A stretch of DNA of 64,000 nt from Sitta carolinensis (lineage: Eukaryota > Chordata > Aves > Passeriformes > Sittidae). The DNA lies in assembly GCA_032173965.1 (NCBI GenBank), contig JAVUNC010000004.1, positions 25,211,001 to 25,275,000 on the forward strand. Reading direction: 5' to 3'. The first letter of the stretch is position 1, and every line of letters begins with the position of its first letter. Both the position numbers and the translations under genes were made by a program. This document shows, piece after piece, positions 1 to 12,880 of this stretch. The notes beneath the pieces were generated by a model, which worked only from the letters and a program-made list of their open reading frames with translations, searched no databases and was not told where the DNA came from.

Positions 1-3000
1 TGTTGTTTCCTGTACATTGACAGCCAGTCACACTGTAATCTCAGATATAGTTCTGTGCCAATTTTATGCACCATATTTTGAGATGGATATATGAGGCTGG
101 AAAGAGTTGAGAGAACAGTTAAATTTAAAAAATATGACTATCATAAAGATGGAAACCCTTCCGTTTGGTGAGTCTGTACAAAAGAAGACTGCAGAGAAGA
201 TAGATGGGATCATGTGTAAAACATTTCTTGTGAAAAAAGTGTCTCCACATCTTCTGAGCACAGAAACAAGAAGTGATTTGATTTAATTAACAGTAATGAG
301 AATTCACATCAGAATCTTTTCTTGAATAAAAACCATTACTCTTCTGAAAAACATGCATAGGAAATATGGGAAATCCACAGAGCTGTATATCTCTGAGTAT
401 GCAGTGGGAACCTGCACCAGCCAAAGTGATCAGGATGGACTTTTGACTTCACTGAGTGAGTAAAAATTCCTGTTTGAGTTACAGCCTGCCAAAGTAGTCT
501 TTACTAAACACAAACTAGAACTAGGAACTCTAAGTGAGGAATACTTAGGTGAGATCTGCAAGGTGAAATGAAAGAATTTTCAAATTTCTCTCAATTTCCT
601 TCTGCCCACATCAGGGGAGCTTTACTCTTTCCCAGCTAGAAACTTCCTGTAGATACCTGCTTAGCAACATGTCTTCTAGCAGCCCTTTCTGGCTCTCCTG
701 GAAAGTATCCTATTTGCTTCTCTTCTTAAGGCCCAGCTGTGGATTTTTTAACCAGGTGTTAAAACTGGGGCCCTCCATGCCAAGCTCATGTTGTAGCCTT
801 CTTAATGGCTATGCCTTTCACTCCCCATGTGCTCCATGCTACACTCAGACAGTTCTCCTACCCATCACACCCAACTTTTCCAGGGAAAGAACTTCCCTCC
901 AGACACTCTTAGCTGACCTATTTTAATGTAATATAACACACAGTGAACTCTGAAGAAACAAATTGTCTTCAAATGATAACAATCGAATAGGTAAGTAGCT
1001 GTAGGAAGGCTTTAGGTGTAGTTGATTATGCCAGAAGTGAGGTGGTGAATTCAGTGGTCTCTCCCAGAGCTCCATTGCTGAGCTTTTCCAGTTGAAAGAG
1101 TTCTTAGCAAGCAGGAGCCCTCGATCTGTTTGTGTGCAGCTGCAATTCTCTTTTTAGGCTCACAGGTGTGGTGCCAAGTTACCAAAACTCTCACACTGCA
1201 AAGTGGACTCTGCTCAGATGATGTTCAGGGCTATGTGTATTGACCTGATGTGATCACTTGGTATCTGTAACCACAGCCTGCAATTTCTATGTCAGCTTGG
1301 TATGAGATTTCTGAGACCATCTCCCGTTTGCTCCTTGGTGCCAACAAGTGCTTTTAACAAATAGGCAAGCTATTAGCTTTCTGATATATTTTCTCTCATT
1401 CCCCCATTAAAAAAAATAATTAGGAAGCCTTTTGGTAATCTGTGGCTTGCTGGTGAAGCCATCCTATTTTCTAGGATTATATTGTAGAGGCAATTAATGG
1501 TCTTGACAACATTTGAAAAATGAGGCTTCCCATGAAATGGTGTTAACTTAATGATAGCATTTAGTGTATAGCTTGGATGAAAAAAGTCAGACTCTGAGTT
1601 TGGCCAATGCTACTGAACACATTTTGATGTTGTTGTCCTTGTTTACACTAGGGTCTTATGCTACTTGAATGAGTTATGCAAAATTAAACTAGTGTGGTTT
1701 CCTAAAGAAATGAGGAATTTATACTTCTGCTTTTATTACATGTTCTGCCTTTTCATGCACATGATAGGTACGTTTATATTAAGCTATTAAAGCAATAAGA
1801 GAGAGTAAAAGAGGCAGATATTATAAGCACTTTGAGAGCATTACATGTATGGGGCTTTTTAAGAACAGACATGGCTTAAAGGTTTAGAATATGAGCACAT
1901 TTCTAAGTCCCAGTTGCTGCATAGAAACTCTTCATGTACACACGATCGGTCTTCACTTACTGGGAGGCAACCCAAGCCATAGTAGCTTGCTTTAGTTTTC
2001 TGAAATTTGGCATGTGTGTGGGAGCAGATACCACTGACTGCTCATTGTGAAATTCTTTGCATAGCAAGTTGAGCAGGAAATTCACACAGATCTGCTGTGT
2101 CTATATAAAAGCTTGATAGCCTGATCCAAATCAGTTATGAAACAAAACAAAACAAATAAACAACAAGATTTTTTGTAAAACTACTCAGCAAAACTGTCCT
2201 TAGAATGTAGAGCCTTATAATGGAATAAAAACGTTCTTTCTGACACCCCTTTAGAAATAGTACTGGTCCTCAGAAAGATGACCTAAAGCTAGAACATCTC
2301 TTCTCTAACTCTCATTTTATAAGTGCAAAGGCCACTTACACAACTCTTTGTTCCTCCTAAGATTGTTTTATATACAATAGTGTATGAATACCGAAGACTA
2401 CATACTTGGTGATGTTATCTGGAGGAAGACTGAGTTCCAAAGCCTTTGAGCAACCATGTCCAGGTTACTGCCTGAATTCTCTTGCAAAGTTTTTACTGCC
2501 ACCTGTTGAACACGTTTTATTTCTTGTCTATTGAAATATTTGTTTCCAAGGGTCTTGTTGACTGCATATTTTCTAGAACAGAGAAGAATCTCCACATCAT
2601 GGGCTTGAGTTTATATCTGTAGGTCCTGGAGCTAAGGGGAATACTTTATTGTGCATCTGCATTACTCACTTTGGAAACCAAGAAGTAACTCAATTATAGT
2701 AGGAGTGCTAATTCTTCAAATACTCTCCCAAAACTCATCTGCACAATGGATTGGTCAATCCTCTGCTGTGATCTGCAGAGAATCAATCCATGGCCTCAAA
2801 GTCTGATGGAGCAATGATCTTCAAGGGTCTTTTTCTTTCATGCAGTAATTGCTAACATGACCTGTTAAAGTAAAATCTAAATGTTCAATTATGTTTTTAT
2901 GAAGTATTTATGATGTTTAGCAACTATGAATAAACTATGATGAACACACTTTTAAATGACCAAGTCCTTTAAAAAAGAAACCAAACTTATTTCACATTAC

Positions 3001-6000
3001 TGTTGAATCTTTTTCACAAAAGAAAAATTGAAAAATTGATTAACAGATCTTGAACATTAGGTGAAATTTTAACTTTTCATTTGTATTAGACATTTACATT
3101 TTTAACCTGACTGCAGGAAATTTGCTTGAAATAAATGTGTTCATACTTAATTCTACAGATAGGTGCAAAGAAGGAAGAATATTCATGTGTTGATATATCC
3201 ATCATTCATCAAAATCTTACAGAAGTATAATGTTAGCATTGCTTTGTAAAACAACAATCTTTTTATGAGGTATCTACTGTAAATGATTTGGATTAAGTTA
3301 AGAGTTTATATATTTCTTTCTACAGCACCCTCCTTATAAGCATGAAAGACTGAATTCTCTTCCGTGGTCCCTACCTTATTATGTAGGTCTGCTCATCTGT
3401 GTGACTGCCTGTCTGCCTACTTGTCTTAAAATTCACGTTGGAGGAAACATTTTTGTTGAAAATATGTATTTTGCAGATGTTTTCCAAAGTTACACTTTCT
3501 GTGTTAAGAGCACTGTGGGGATTTGTGATGGTGGTGGGTGTTTCCTTATATCTGCTATAGCAGTCCTTTCCTGGAGCATGAACTTTTTGTACAACAGTAC
3601 TTTTGCCTAAGAAAAAATAGACATAGATGGGAGATTTCTGAAGTCCTGAAATCTCATTCTATGTCTTCATATCATCAAAAATGTATTCTGTGCCTCTTTG
3701 GCTACCAGTAAACCTGATTTCATACTGGGTATGGAGTGCTGACTTACAGGTGTTAAGTGAAAGTCCCAGGGTCTGTGATGGTTCCTGGAAAAGAAACCTT
3801 AAAACAGACAGAATAAGTACACCAAAAGGCATACAAATCTGCAACTGACTTAGATGATTTCTACTGTTTTAAAAAACACCTAAATAATGGCTTGCTTCCT
3901 CTCACCTTCTGCAAATCTTCTTAAAAGAATTTTTGTGTCTGTTTATATGAAAAATGTGTGTATGCATTTTACATTATATAAAAGCAGTGGTATTTACAGT
4001 AGACACTTAAAAGTCACCATTTCTTTTATAGTGCACAATTTCCATAGTGGCAGCTTGGAATGACTACTGTCTATCTCCAGTTGTGTCCTTGAAGAGTAAA
4101 ATTGTTAAAGGTCTAAATGTCTGATAGTTTTATAATCATCCTTGCTGCTGAAATCTATGCTTTGACGTGACCTTGGTTGTTACATAGTATGATAAGGTAA
4201 GCTTTATGTAGAAAATTATAATTGTGAGCAAATTATAAGGTTGTATTCCATCTCTTCTCAGAAAAGTATAATAGTGATTAAAGATTTTCCCTGATTTTAC
4301 AGAAACTGATATTGACTTCCTAGAATATGAAAGCACTTTCTTTATTGTTCCAGTTTCAGTGCATTTTTAGAAGGGAATCACACAAGGTTTCCTTGATGGT
4401 TGTAGTGTGTGGTATTGACTGTGTGTTGTAGACATTACATGTTTCTTCACTACTTTCTACTATAAGAAATCCTTTCTTTAGAGTATTTTCAAGTGATGAC
4501 TAAATAAATGAAGTAACAAAATATTTTGGACACTTTAAATTTTCTTCAGATAAGCAGTTAAATATACTAAAGGATTTCAATACTGAGATATTCAGACTTC
4601 TGTCCTAAGACAAGTGGACAGAGAACACTCATTCATCTATAAACATAGAGTACTTCTAGTTGTAGGCCATTTTGAAATTATGATATTTATAAAAATAACT
4701 TAGAAATGCAATACATTGTGTAACCATTCTTTGGACCTTGCCTGTTATCCACTGAACTGCATCACCCAGTTCAATATTATACATCCCTCACTACACATTT
4801 ATCAACCTTTTGAGTGATTTGATGTTTTATGCCTTTGGGTAAACTCCCAATTCTCTGTGCAACTTTTTGCCCTATAAGTTTAATTGAGACCAATGTTCTG
4901 AACATTATTATAATCCTCCCACTTGAGATAAAATTATTTGCAGGAAATATTTCAAATATCAAGCTAAAATTCAAGATAGGTTAGAAGTGGGGGAGGATGA
5001 GCTTCAGAAAGGATTAATTCATGTCAAATATATGCAAGAACAGGCTGAAAAACAAAATCACAAAAAATCACAAAAAATCACAGCATACTACACACATAAA
5101 TAAAACACTAGACACAATTTGAAGAAATACAGCAGGGAGTTTAGTTGAGCTCAGAGTTAACGTTTTTCCAATAAGATGCCAGATTTTAGCAAAACACTAT
5201 TCTGACCTTTACCTTTTAATTTGATCATTTATACAGCACGGATTTCCAAAACCACTGCATCTTACTCATGGTGATTTTTTAATTTTTTGCAGTTTAGATA
5301 TACTGAGAGCCAAAAACAACTTAAAAGAAGATAGGAAGAACAGCTTTGAAGCATCCTGGGAAAGAGAGAGATGAGCTGAGGATTGGGGTTTTCTATTGAG
5401 GCTTTTCTGATTTGATAGCTTTAATTGGAATATCAAATAAGGTCACCAGATGATGGATGTGTCACTTCTTAGTTTAATTTCCATATTTATCCCATGTAAC
5501 TACTTCATAGGTGTCTGTTTGGACTGATCTCTCAGAAATATCTCAGACCTTTGTGCATGTTTGAATACACTATCTGACCTAGGAGATTCCTTCCACCCCA
5601 AGGAGACTTCTCTCATATGCCCCCTGTGCATCACTTCTCCTAGTACTGTTACTGAGCCTAGTGTGCCATGAATAATTCAACCTTCCACATCTTAGTCCTA
5701 AGGAAAATAGAATACTTTTGGAAGTTCTGTTCCTTCTACCACTGTAACTTCTCAGGTTTCAAGGCTCTTCTAGCTGCTCACACCATGATTTTCTGCTGCC
5801 AATCCAAGGACGTTTGTAAAACACTCTCTCAGTTTTGGTCTGCAGAGTCCCTCAGCAGCTGAGGATGTCATCAAAAGCAGGAACGAGCAGGTTTCAGCCC
5901 ACTGATGAGGTGAATGCGGCAGCAGTGATGGCAGCTCTGCCCTGAGTAGTGGTTACCATCAGGCACTGTCTGTACAATGCCACCGTGTTGCTTCTACACA

Positions 6001-8010
6001 CTGGTCTTACACCACTCCATTTTAATCCCTGTTTTTTGTAATATGCAGATGATATACAGAAAAAAACCCTGGTGCTTCTACAGCACACCTCATGCATTAT
6101 GACCACTGGACAGCATCTTTTTGGTTCTCTTTCATTTGTAATAAGACTTTTTTTGTTTTCCACAAAAATTTCAGTGGTTATGAGTTCCACAGAGCTCTGT
6201 TTGCTGACCAGGGGTTTCAAGTTTTCTGTCATTGGAACAATTTTGAGAACCATAGCTAGGGAATAAAGATGCCTGGACACAGAATGAACTTTGCTGCAAC
6301 AAAGCAGAAATTGATAGGTTCTGTCACTGAAAAAATAAATACATCATAAATACATGACTACTGCTTGAAAATTGTTCAGAATTGCACAATTTTTTCCTGT
6401 TTTCTTACATGCAAGCATGTTTTGATTTGTGTGTACGTGTGTGAATATTTCTCCTCTTTTACAAACACCTTCTTTAAACAGGTTCTTTAATCAGGTTCCT
6501 ACTATGTGAAAAAGTGGCTGTCCTCTGTGTAAGACTGCAACTTCCTCAGAAGTCTTTTCATTCAATTATTTAACCTTGGTAAAGAGAAAAGGTTGGTATA
6601 GTTAAGGTTAATGAGCCAATTATTTAAAAATGCCAGCCATCAAAATGCTTTATACTAGTTAACTATGTACATTCATTATACTCATCCCAACCTTCTGTTT
6701 TGTTGCTGTTCTTATCAATGAGCCACTATCAATAAGAGTCCTAATTGCTCAAGAATTAAGACATCCCAGACCACCTAAAATGTGTGGGTTACAAAGTAGT
6801 TTAAACTATGCATCCTTTCACCATCCAACTACCTAGTCAGCTAACTAATTGTGATCTCCTCAAGCAGAGAAAAAAAGAAGATATTATAATAGGAAGGTGC
6901 TCAGTTTCTCAGGTCTTGGGAGCAGTTTTTTGTCTCATGCCCCTGGCTGCTATTGCCATGTCATAGGTCTTCCCTCATCCTCCCTCTTCACTGCTCCTTG
7001 CTAGACTCTTACATCTACGTACAAATCCCTTTTGCCTCTTCTGCCTAGGCAAGCAGTCTAATGTGCCATGGCTAGTTTTCAGGGTGAGCAAGATAAAGAG
7101 AGGTGTTCTAACCTTTTCCATTTCCTGGTTTTCATTCAGATGCTAATTTTAACGACTTCTAGGAATCTCACACACTTTAAAATTCCTATGGCTCTGTCAT
7201 CTTAATGTGAAAGTAGCTGAAAGTTACTAAAGGACACAGATACAAACAGAAGATGTATCTGTACTCACGTACACATGTTCACACACACCAGGTCATATAC
7301 AAATATGATTCCATAAGCCTCAAAAGAAGAGAAAAGCCACTGGTAAAGTCTTTGGATTACTGGGAAGCAAACATAACCTAGAAGATTATATCTTCTCTTT
7401 CCAAGTTTCAGATGTGAAAATCCAATTAGTCTCTCTGCCCTTACACGATTCCATCATTTCTGCATGAATCCAAAGCCTAAAATGAGACATAAGTAACACA
7501 TAATAGACAGACATAATCGAGTAGAAAGTAATGACTAGAATGAGCAGGAGTTACCATACGGATGCTGTCTAGATGCTGGCTTTTGTCACTGAAATACAAA
7601 ATACTTCAGAGGAGGCAGGAAGATGGAATATGATGGTGGAGCTTGCATCAGTGCTGATGTATAAAATAGATGTATCCTTGAATAGTCAGAAAATCCATTT
7701 TCAGAATTGTTACTCAGACATACTGTGAGCTAAAGAGTACTGGTGTAGAGATAGGTGCCAATTTTTCAAACTCACGTTTACTCCAGTCTTAAAAATTAAT
7801 CACAAAACATGAAGTACAAAAAGTCTGCAGGCACTTGCTGACAGCCAAATGAAAATTAATGTTTTAAATTCTATTAAATATCAGTACTTATATTAAAACT
7901 GTTTTACAAATATAAAACTTATAGTTTGTTCAGTAAAGGTTACTAGGTTTTGGTGTCCAAAATTTTTTTTTAAATGAAAGTGATCCCATGCATATGTTTT
8001 GAAATTTTTC
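1..8010. other. AT-rich single-copy-like stretch, no gene recognised
   Basis: I see no recognisable exon, RNA gene or mobile element here. The sequence is AT-rich, with short open frames on both strands that lack any family signature. The longest is a 128-codon minus-strand frame at 5894-6280, with no motif that I recognise. A short 10-bp tandem repeat sits near 5052. Old, heavily diverged repeats could be present and missed by eye. Confidence 0.5.
5052..5082. repeat. Short tandem repeat, about three 10-bp units (ACAAAAAATC)
   Basis: About three near-identical copies of a 10-bp unit lie head to tail. This is a small microsatellite-like tract with no evident function. Confidence 0.8.
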
Positions 8011-8015
8011 GAAAT

Positions 8016-8630
8016 TGTGAAAGTATTAGTCTCGGGTTGAAGGACAGTGGGTTGGACAGCTGGGATGGATGGTGATGAAAGATCTCTGAAGCCAGGTTGT
8101 TGGGAGTTGCAGTTTATTGCAAAGGGCGTGGGTGCAGGGAGCCTGTGTAAAGCTGCCAGCCACAGCTCAGAGCAGGCCCAAAAGACAGTGAGGAAAGAGA
8201 GAGAGAGAGAGAGAGCAAAAGATAGAATGCCTGAAATTCCCATTACAATACAATAAATCTTCTGTGCTGAATATTCTAATTTTCACTAACCAATCTAGTA
8301 CAAGATACAAATCCTATAACATTTACATGCAGCCCGTAAGAATCATTACATTACCACACTGTGTTACATTTCAAACCCTAAAAACTGCTCTTTGGACCCC
8401 TTCTGCCAAGCTAGTGGGGTCTGCTCTGACCCTTGGACCTTTCTGCAAGCAGAGGGTATTGTTCAATCAAGAGGGGATTACCTTCAGCTTGTTTTCCAGT
8501 TGTTCAATAACTAAGGCTGGGTATGTCAAAGCTTGCTTTCATTTCAATCTCACCTATAGTTTCTATATTCTCAAAATCTTTTGCCAGGCAATCATATTTA
8601 TAAAATTTTCCTGTTTCATCTTCCCCAACA
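8016..8630 (-). mobile_element. Solo LTR of an endogenous retrovirus, minus orientation
   Basis: Read on the minus strand, the element starts TGTTGGGGAAGATG at 8630 and ends with TTTCACA at 8016, giving the TG...CA termini of an LTR. An AATAAA polyadenylation signal (minus strand) lies at 8112-8117, about 100 bp before the end, as expected at the U3-R/U5 side. A CT-rich run precedes it. The flanks GAAAT (8011-8015) and GAGGT (8631-8635) match at three of five positions, so a 5-bp target duplication is possible but decayed. The sequence resembles a passerine LTR that I recall, but I cannot name the family with confidence. No internal retroviral sequence adjoins it, so it is a solo LTR. Confidence 0.72.
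8196..8215. repeat. (AG)10 microsatellite inside the 8.0-8.6 kb LTR
   Basis: Ten uninterrupted AG units. On the LTR's own strand this is a CT run located upstream of the polyadenylation signal. Confidence 0.95.
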
Positions 8631-8635
8631 GAGGT

Positions 8636-11600
8636 GACTCGAGCCACAAATAGAATAACCAAAATAAAAATTCTTATTTATTCCATGTTTGTTTACTTCA
8701 CAGAAATGAGAATATCAGACTAGACAAATTCAAAGAGACTTTTGTACAAATAGCTTTATTGATTGCCAAAAAAGCAAATAAAGTGGAGAGTAGAATTCCC
8801 TTCACCAAATGACAAATGCGCTATAAATCTCAAAGGCATTTTTCATCTTGAAAGACTGCAATGTAACTCCTAGAAAATATCAGAGAATATTGATCAAAGT
8901 GTTTTATCCAGTAGCATGTTATTTAGCAAGTACATTCTAATCTGCAATATTTTTAAAGCAAAATAAACAAAATCTTTATTGTGGTTGCTCTTATATTCCT
9001 TGGTTTTCCTATTTTTCTTGTGATTATAATTATTATTGTTTCATAAGGATTACTGCATTACTGTTTTACAGTTTGGCTACTTCAGATACCAACCATTCAT
9101 TATGTTGGTAATTTTTCAGCTATAAAGACCTACAGTATTATGACTCTGTAAATTGGTAAATTGTTTAATATGTTTATAATAAGAGTATTACTGAAGAAAC
9201 AATTGGATTTTAATTAAAAAATGACCACCCCCACAAGAAAAAACCAAAAAACCCACCCCAAGCAAACAAAAACAAACTGAGGAATTTTTCAGTTTTGTTT
9301 TGTGGTTTTTTTTCTTAATATTTACTCCAGCTCCTTTTCAAGGACACCTTCAATATCCTTTAGGTCTCTTTCAAAGAGCTCAGTTATACATCCATGTCAC
9401 CATTTGTGATGATTGGCTATCTGGATAGTCTAGCAATTTTCAAGCTTTCTTGGTCTGTAATATCTACTGTCTAGAGGCAAAGAATAGCTAAGGATCACCT
9501 TGACAAAAATACAAATAGGGAAGGAATTTGAAACAAAATTTGAATTTCTAAATATAAATATTATATTTCAAAATGCAGGCAAAATTTGTATTGCACTCAA
9601 AAAGCCTCAGCTTACAATAGCAGATTCATATGACCCCAGTCATTGCACTGCCTATGGACATCAGGTATCTTACTCTGTCCCTCCCCTGGAGCCATTTACA
9701 GTTTTCAATTGAACTGATTTAAAATAAAATATTATGCAGGGTTTCTTACATCTGATTTTAAGAAAACATCAAAAGCAGACAAAAGATAATGACCTTTTCA
9801 TTGCTGTGGTTACTGTTTTAGTGCTTTTCACAGAAGAAATCAGGCCAGCCAGTCATGCATTTTTAGCCACTAATACTCCTTGAGAACCATACACACGGAC
9901 ATGAGAATGCATTTACCAGCTTCATGTTTTTACTCCCTCTGTCTCATTGCATGAATCTCAGCTGCTTGTGGAACCATGCTTACCATGCATTTAAATGAAA
10001 ATTCTTTGGCTCACATATTTATTTCTGCAGATGTCAAGTAGAACCAGTTCACAAGTTCCAGTCTGATGTATTTTTTAAGGAGTTTGAAATGAAGGGGTTT
10101 GATCCAATACAGTGTACAAGAGAATCGTCAGGGAAGCAGTTTTTTCAAAGTCCTAATCTTTCAGCTGACAGTTGAAAGAAATGTATCGATAGAATGATTC
10201 ACCTTTTTATGCACACCTTCAATTTCTCTCATAGTAAGCAGGAAAAGGTGCAGTGTTTCACTTGAATACTGAGATTTCAAATGCATGAATACATTTTACA
10301 TTCAACTAATATGGTTTTACTTATAGTTGATTTGGGAATAATTAGGAAATGCAATTTAATTTAAAACTACTGGATGACAGGGAAAATAGAAATGTGCCCT
10401 AAAATGCTATAAGAAAATAGCTAGATTTGGTGTCCATGCTAATTGCAGTCTGTTCACTAAGTTAGTTATATTCTTGAACATGCCGTGATTTCAGTGACAT
10501 ACAATAGGGGAAAAGGTACCACGCCAGACAAACGCACACATTTAGAATCATATTCTACCAATCTCCCCTAGTTACTAGCTAGAAGGTGTGTATGTGCATT
10601 GCTTTATTAGGAAAGCTGCACATCGTAATCACTGACACACCTAAACACCAGAAATGCTTAATTTTGAAGTATTTAATAACTCTTTGTTATTTGCCAATTT
10701 TAGTCAAAAGGTGATGTGAAATTACTGAAAATCTATACAGACATTTTCCTCTTCTTTCAATAGTACTTATCCCATGATTAACAACCCATAAATCCAAGTT
10801 GACTTTTGCTTGTTAAGATGGCTTTTTTTTAGGATTTTCACCATGTTGGATATGTTAGAAATGTTTTCGAATATAATAAAAATCTGTTAGATTTTTAAAA
10901 AATTGAAAGAAAAATGGATCATCTGATGCAGAGTATATATTCCTGGCACAAATACAACATTCTAAGGGTTTTAATGACAGCATTCCATTCTATTTCACTC
11001 CTGTGTGGTGTATCTGACATTACCTACACAGATGTTGCTTCAGCTCTTTTGACACAAGCAACGAAAGTGTATGAAGGTGCTAAATAGATGCTAATCTGAT
11101 AAAGATTCCTACAAGGAAATAAAGAAAAGCTGAAAACAATACTGAAAATCAGTATGCCCACTGAAGATATGAAATCAATTTCTTCTTCTGAAAAGTCCAA
11201 GTGAGGAGAATGAAGTATATTCTGTTCTCCTATATCCTGTTATTTTTAGGTGAGAGACATCAGCAAGAAGAAACAAGTCTCAAATGCCAAGTGTTCAATG
11301 GGATGATCACAGATGTTGTCCTGGATTTGCTGAGGAAGGTTATTACTTGTGAAACATGATGAGACTACTATCTTCCATGTACTTTTCTTATGGACAATTC
11401 TTATTTCTGGAAAAATTATTTTTCTCATCCCTTAAATTTAAATTGTCTTGTTCTCCAGACTGGGTGCTCTAGGAAGAAGAAAAACAGTGTTGCATTGGCC
11501 TTAACTCCCTTCTCATTCGTGCCTGTATGATGGATTACTCTCAGTGATTCCCAGATTGTTCTCACTTTTTCCCAGAACATCTCAGACTAAGGTCTGAGAA

Positions 11601-12410
11601 CAATACCTATATGGCAGGGCCACCAAGTAAAGCAGAGGACTTAGTTTTGTTTTATTTTGTTTGGGTTTGGTTTGGTTTGGTTTGGTTTTGTCCGCTTCAA
11701 AGCTCCTAATACCATAAGAGCCATACATAATTCTCCTGTGGTCTGGGGCTCAGAGAGAATAAACTGTCTTTATTTGGTTAATGTGAATGGAATGTGTCCC
11801 CATGTCCACCAAACAAGCAGATATTGTTTTCTCATCCTACAAGGCAGACCAAAGTGTTACTACCCACATGGGTTGTCAGTCCCAGTTTTGCAGCTTACTT
11901 TTTTGGTACAAAGTGTTATGGTTTCTACTACTTTAACTAACAGTTTGCCTTCCCATCTACCTAAGACATGGTCAAATCTAGATATGAATTTACTTGAAGT
12001 TATTTTCAGTATCAAGGAATTTCTCTAAACAAGAAGTAGTACTTTCTCTTTCAGCTCAGGCTCATGTCATCTAAAATTCCTGTCACATGACACAGTGAAG
12101 GTAAGACACTTCAGGTCTCGAGAAAGAATGGAAAGCCACCTTCTCCTACCTAAAACAAGGGATATTGCTACAGAAATGGGAAATGTTTCCTTTTCCCAAA
12201 TGGGCAGGTAACAGTAAAGGACAGTGCAGTGTGATAGCTGAAATCTACCCCTTCTAAAGAAACAGGTCCTGGTCATTGTCCCAGGTCATGTTCTTTTCTT
12301 ATTAGAGTAGTTTATTCAGCACTGATTTAAGAGTGGCAGACCTCTACACAAAGGGTTAATTCCTTTATCTGCAAGATTGGACAAACCGGGATAGCTCTAA
12401 AACAGTGAAG
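8636..12410. other. AT-rich stretch, no gene recognised
   Basis: No exon, RNA gene or mobile element could be supported. An A/C-rich low-complexity patch lies near 9225-9280, and a TTTGG pentamer repeat near 11658. The plus-strand frame at 11657-12028 starts inside that pentamer repeat and shows no protein family signature. Confidence 0.5.
11658..11692. repeat. (TTTGG)n pentanucleotide microsatellite
   Basis: TTTGG is repeated about five times with slight length variation. Confidence 0.85.
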
Positions 12411-12414
12411 GAGA

Positions 12415-12880
12415 ATCATGCTCATCCTCAGGGCATCCACAACCTCCCCAGGCAACCTGTTCATGTCTCACCATCCTCACAGTAAAGAATTTCTTTCTAA
12501 TGTCTAATCTAAACTTGTTCTCTTTCAGTTTGAAGCCATTCTTCCTTGTCCTATCACTATGTGCTCTTGTAAAAAGTCTATCTCCGTCTTTCTTGTAGGC
12601 CTCCTCTAAGCACTGGAAGGCCACAAGCCTTCTCTCTTCCAGGTTGAACAAATCTGATTATTTTAGCTTTTTCTCATAGAAAGACACTCCATTCCTCTAA
12701 TTATCATGGTGACCTTCCTCTGGATTCTCTCAAAAAAATCAATGTCTCTCCTGTGCTGGGAACCTCAGAGCTGGATGCAGCATTGCAAGTGGGGGGACAT
12801 GAGATGAGTAGGGGGACAGAATCACCTTCCTTGACCACTGTCTTTCTCATTTCCAAAAATACTAGGCTTTTACGACATTG
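12415..12880 (-). mobile_element. CR1 LINE 3' region fragment, minus orientation
   Basis: The stretch contains hallmark CR1 3' sequence in reverse complement, such as GGGCATCCACAACCTCCC at its left, AGTAAAGAATTTCTTTCTAA in the middle and CCTCAGAGCTGGATGCAG at the right. The right end is the ordinary 5' truncation of a LINE copy. The left end lacks the terminal TCTATGATTC-type 3' tail, which CR1 copies normally keep, so about 150 bp were probably lost after insertion. The boundaries are approximate. Confidence 0.88.

Noticed and set aside
5894..6280. 128-codon minus-strand frame
   Set aside because: No recognisable family and no supporting splice or promoter signals.
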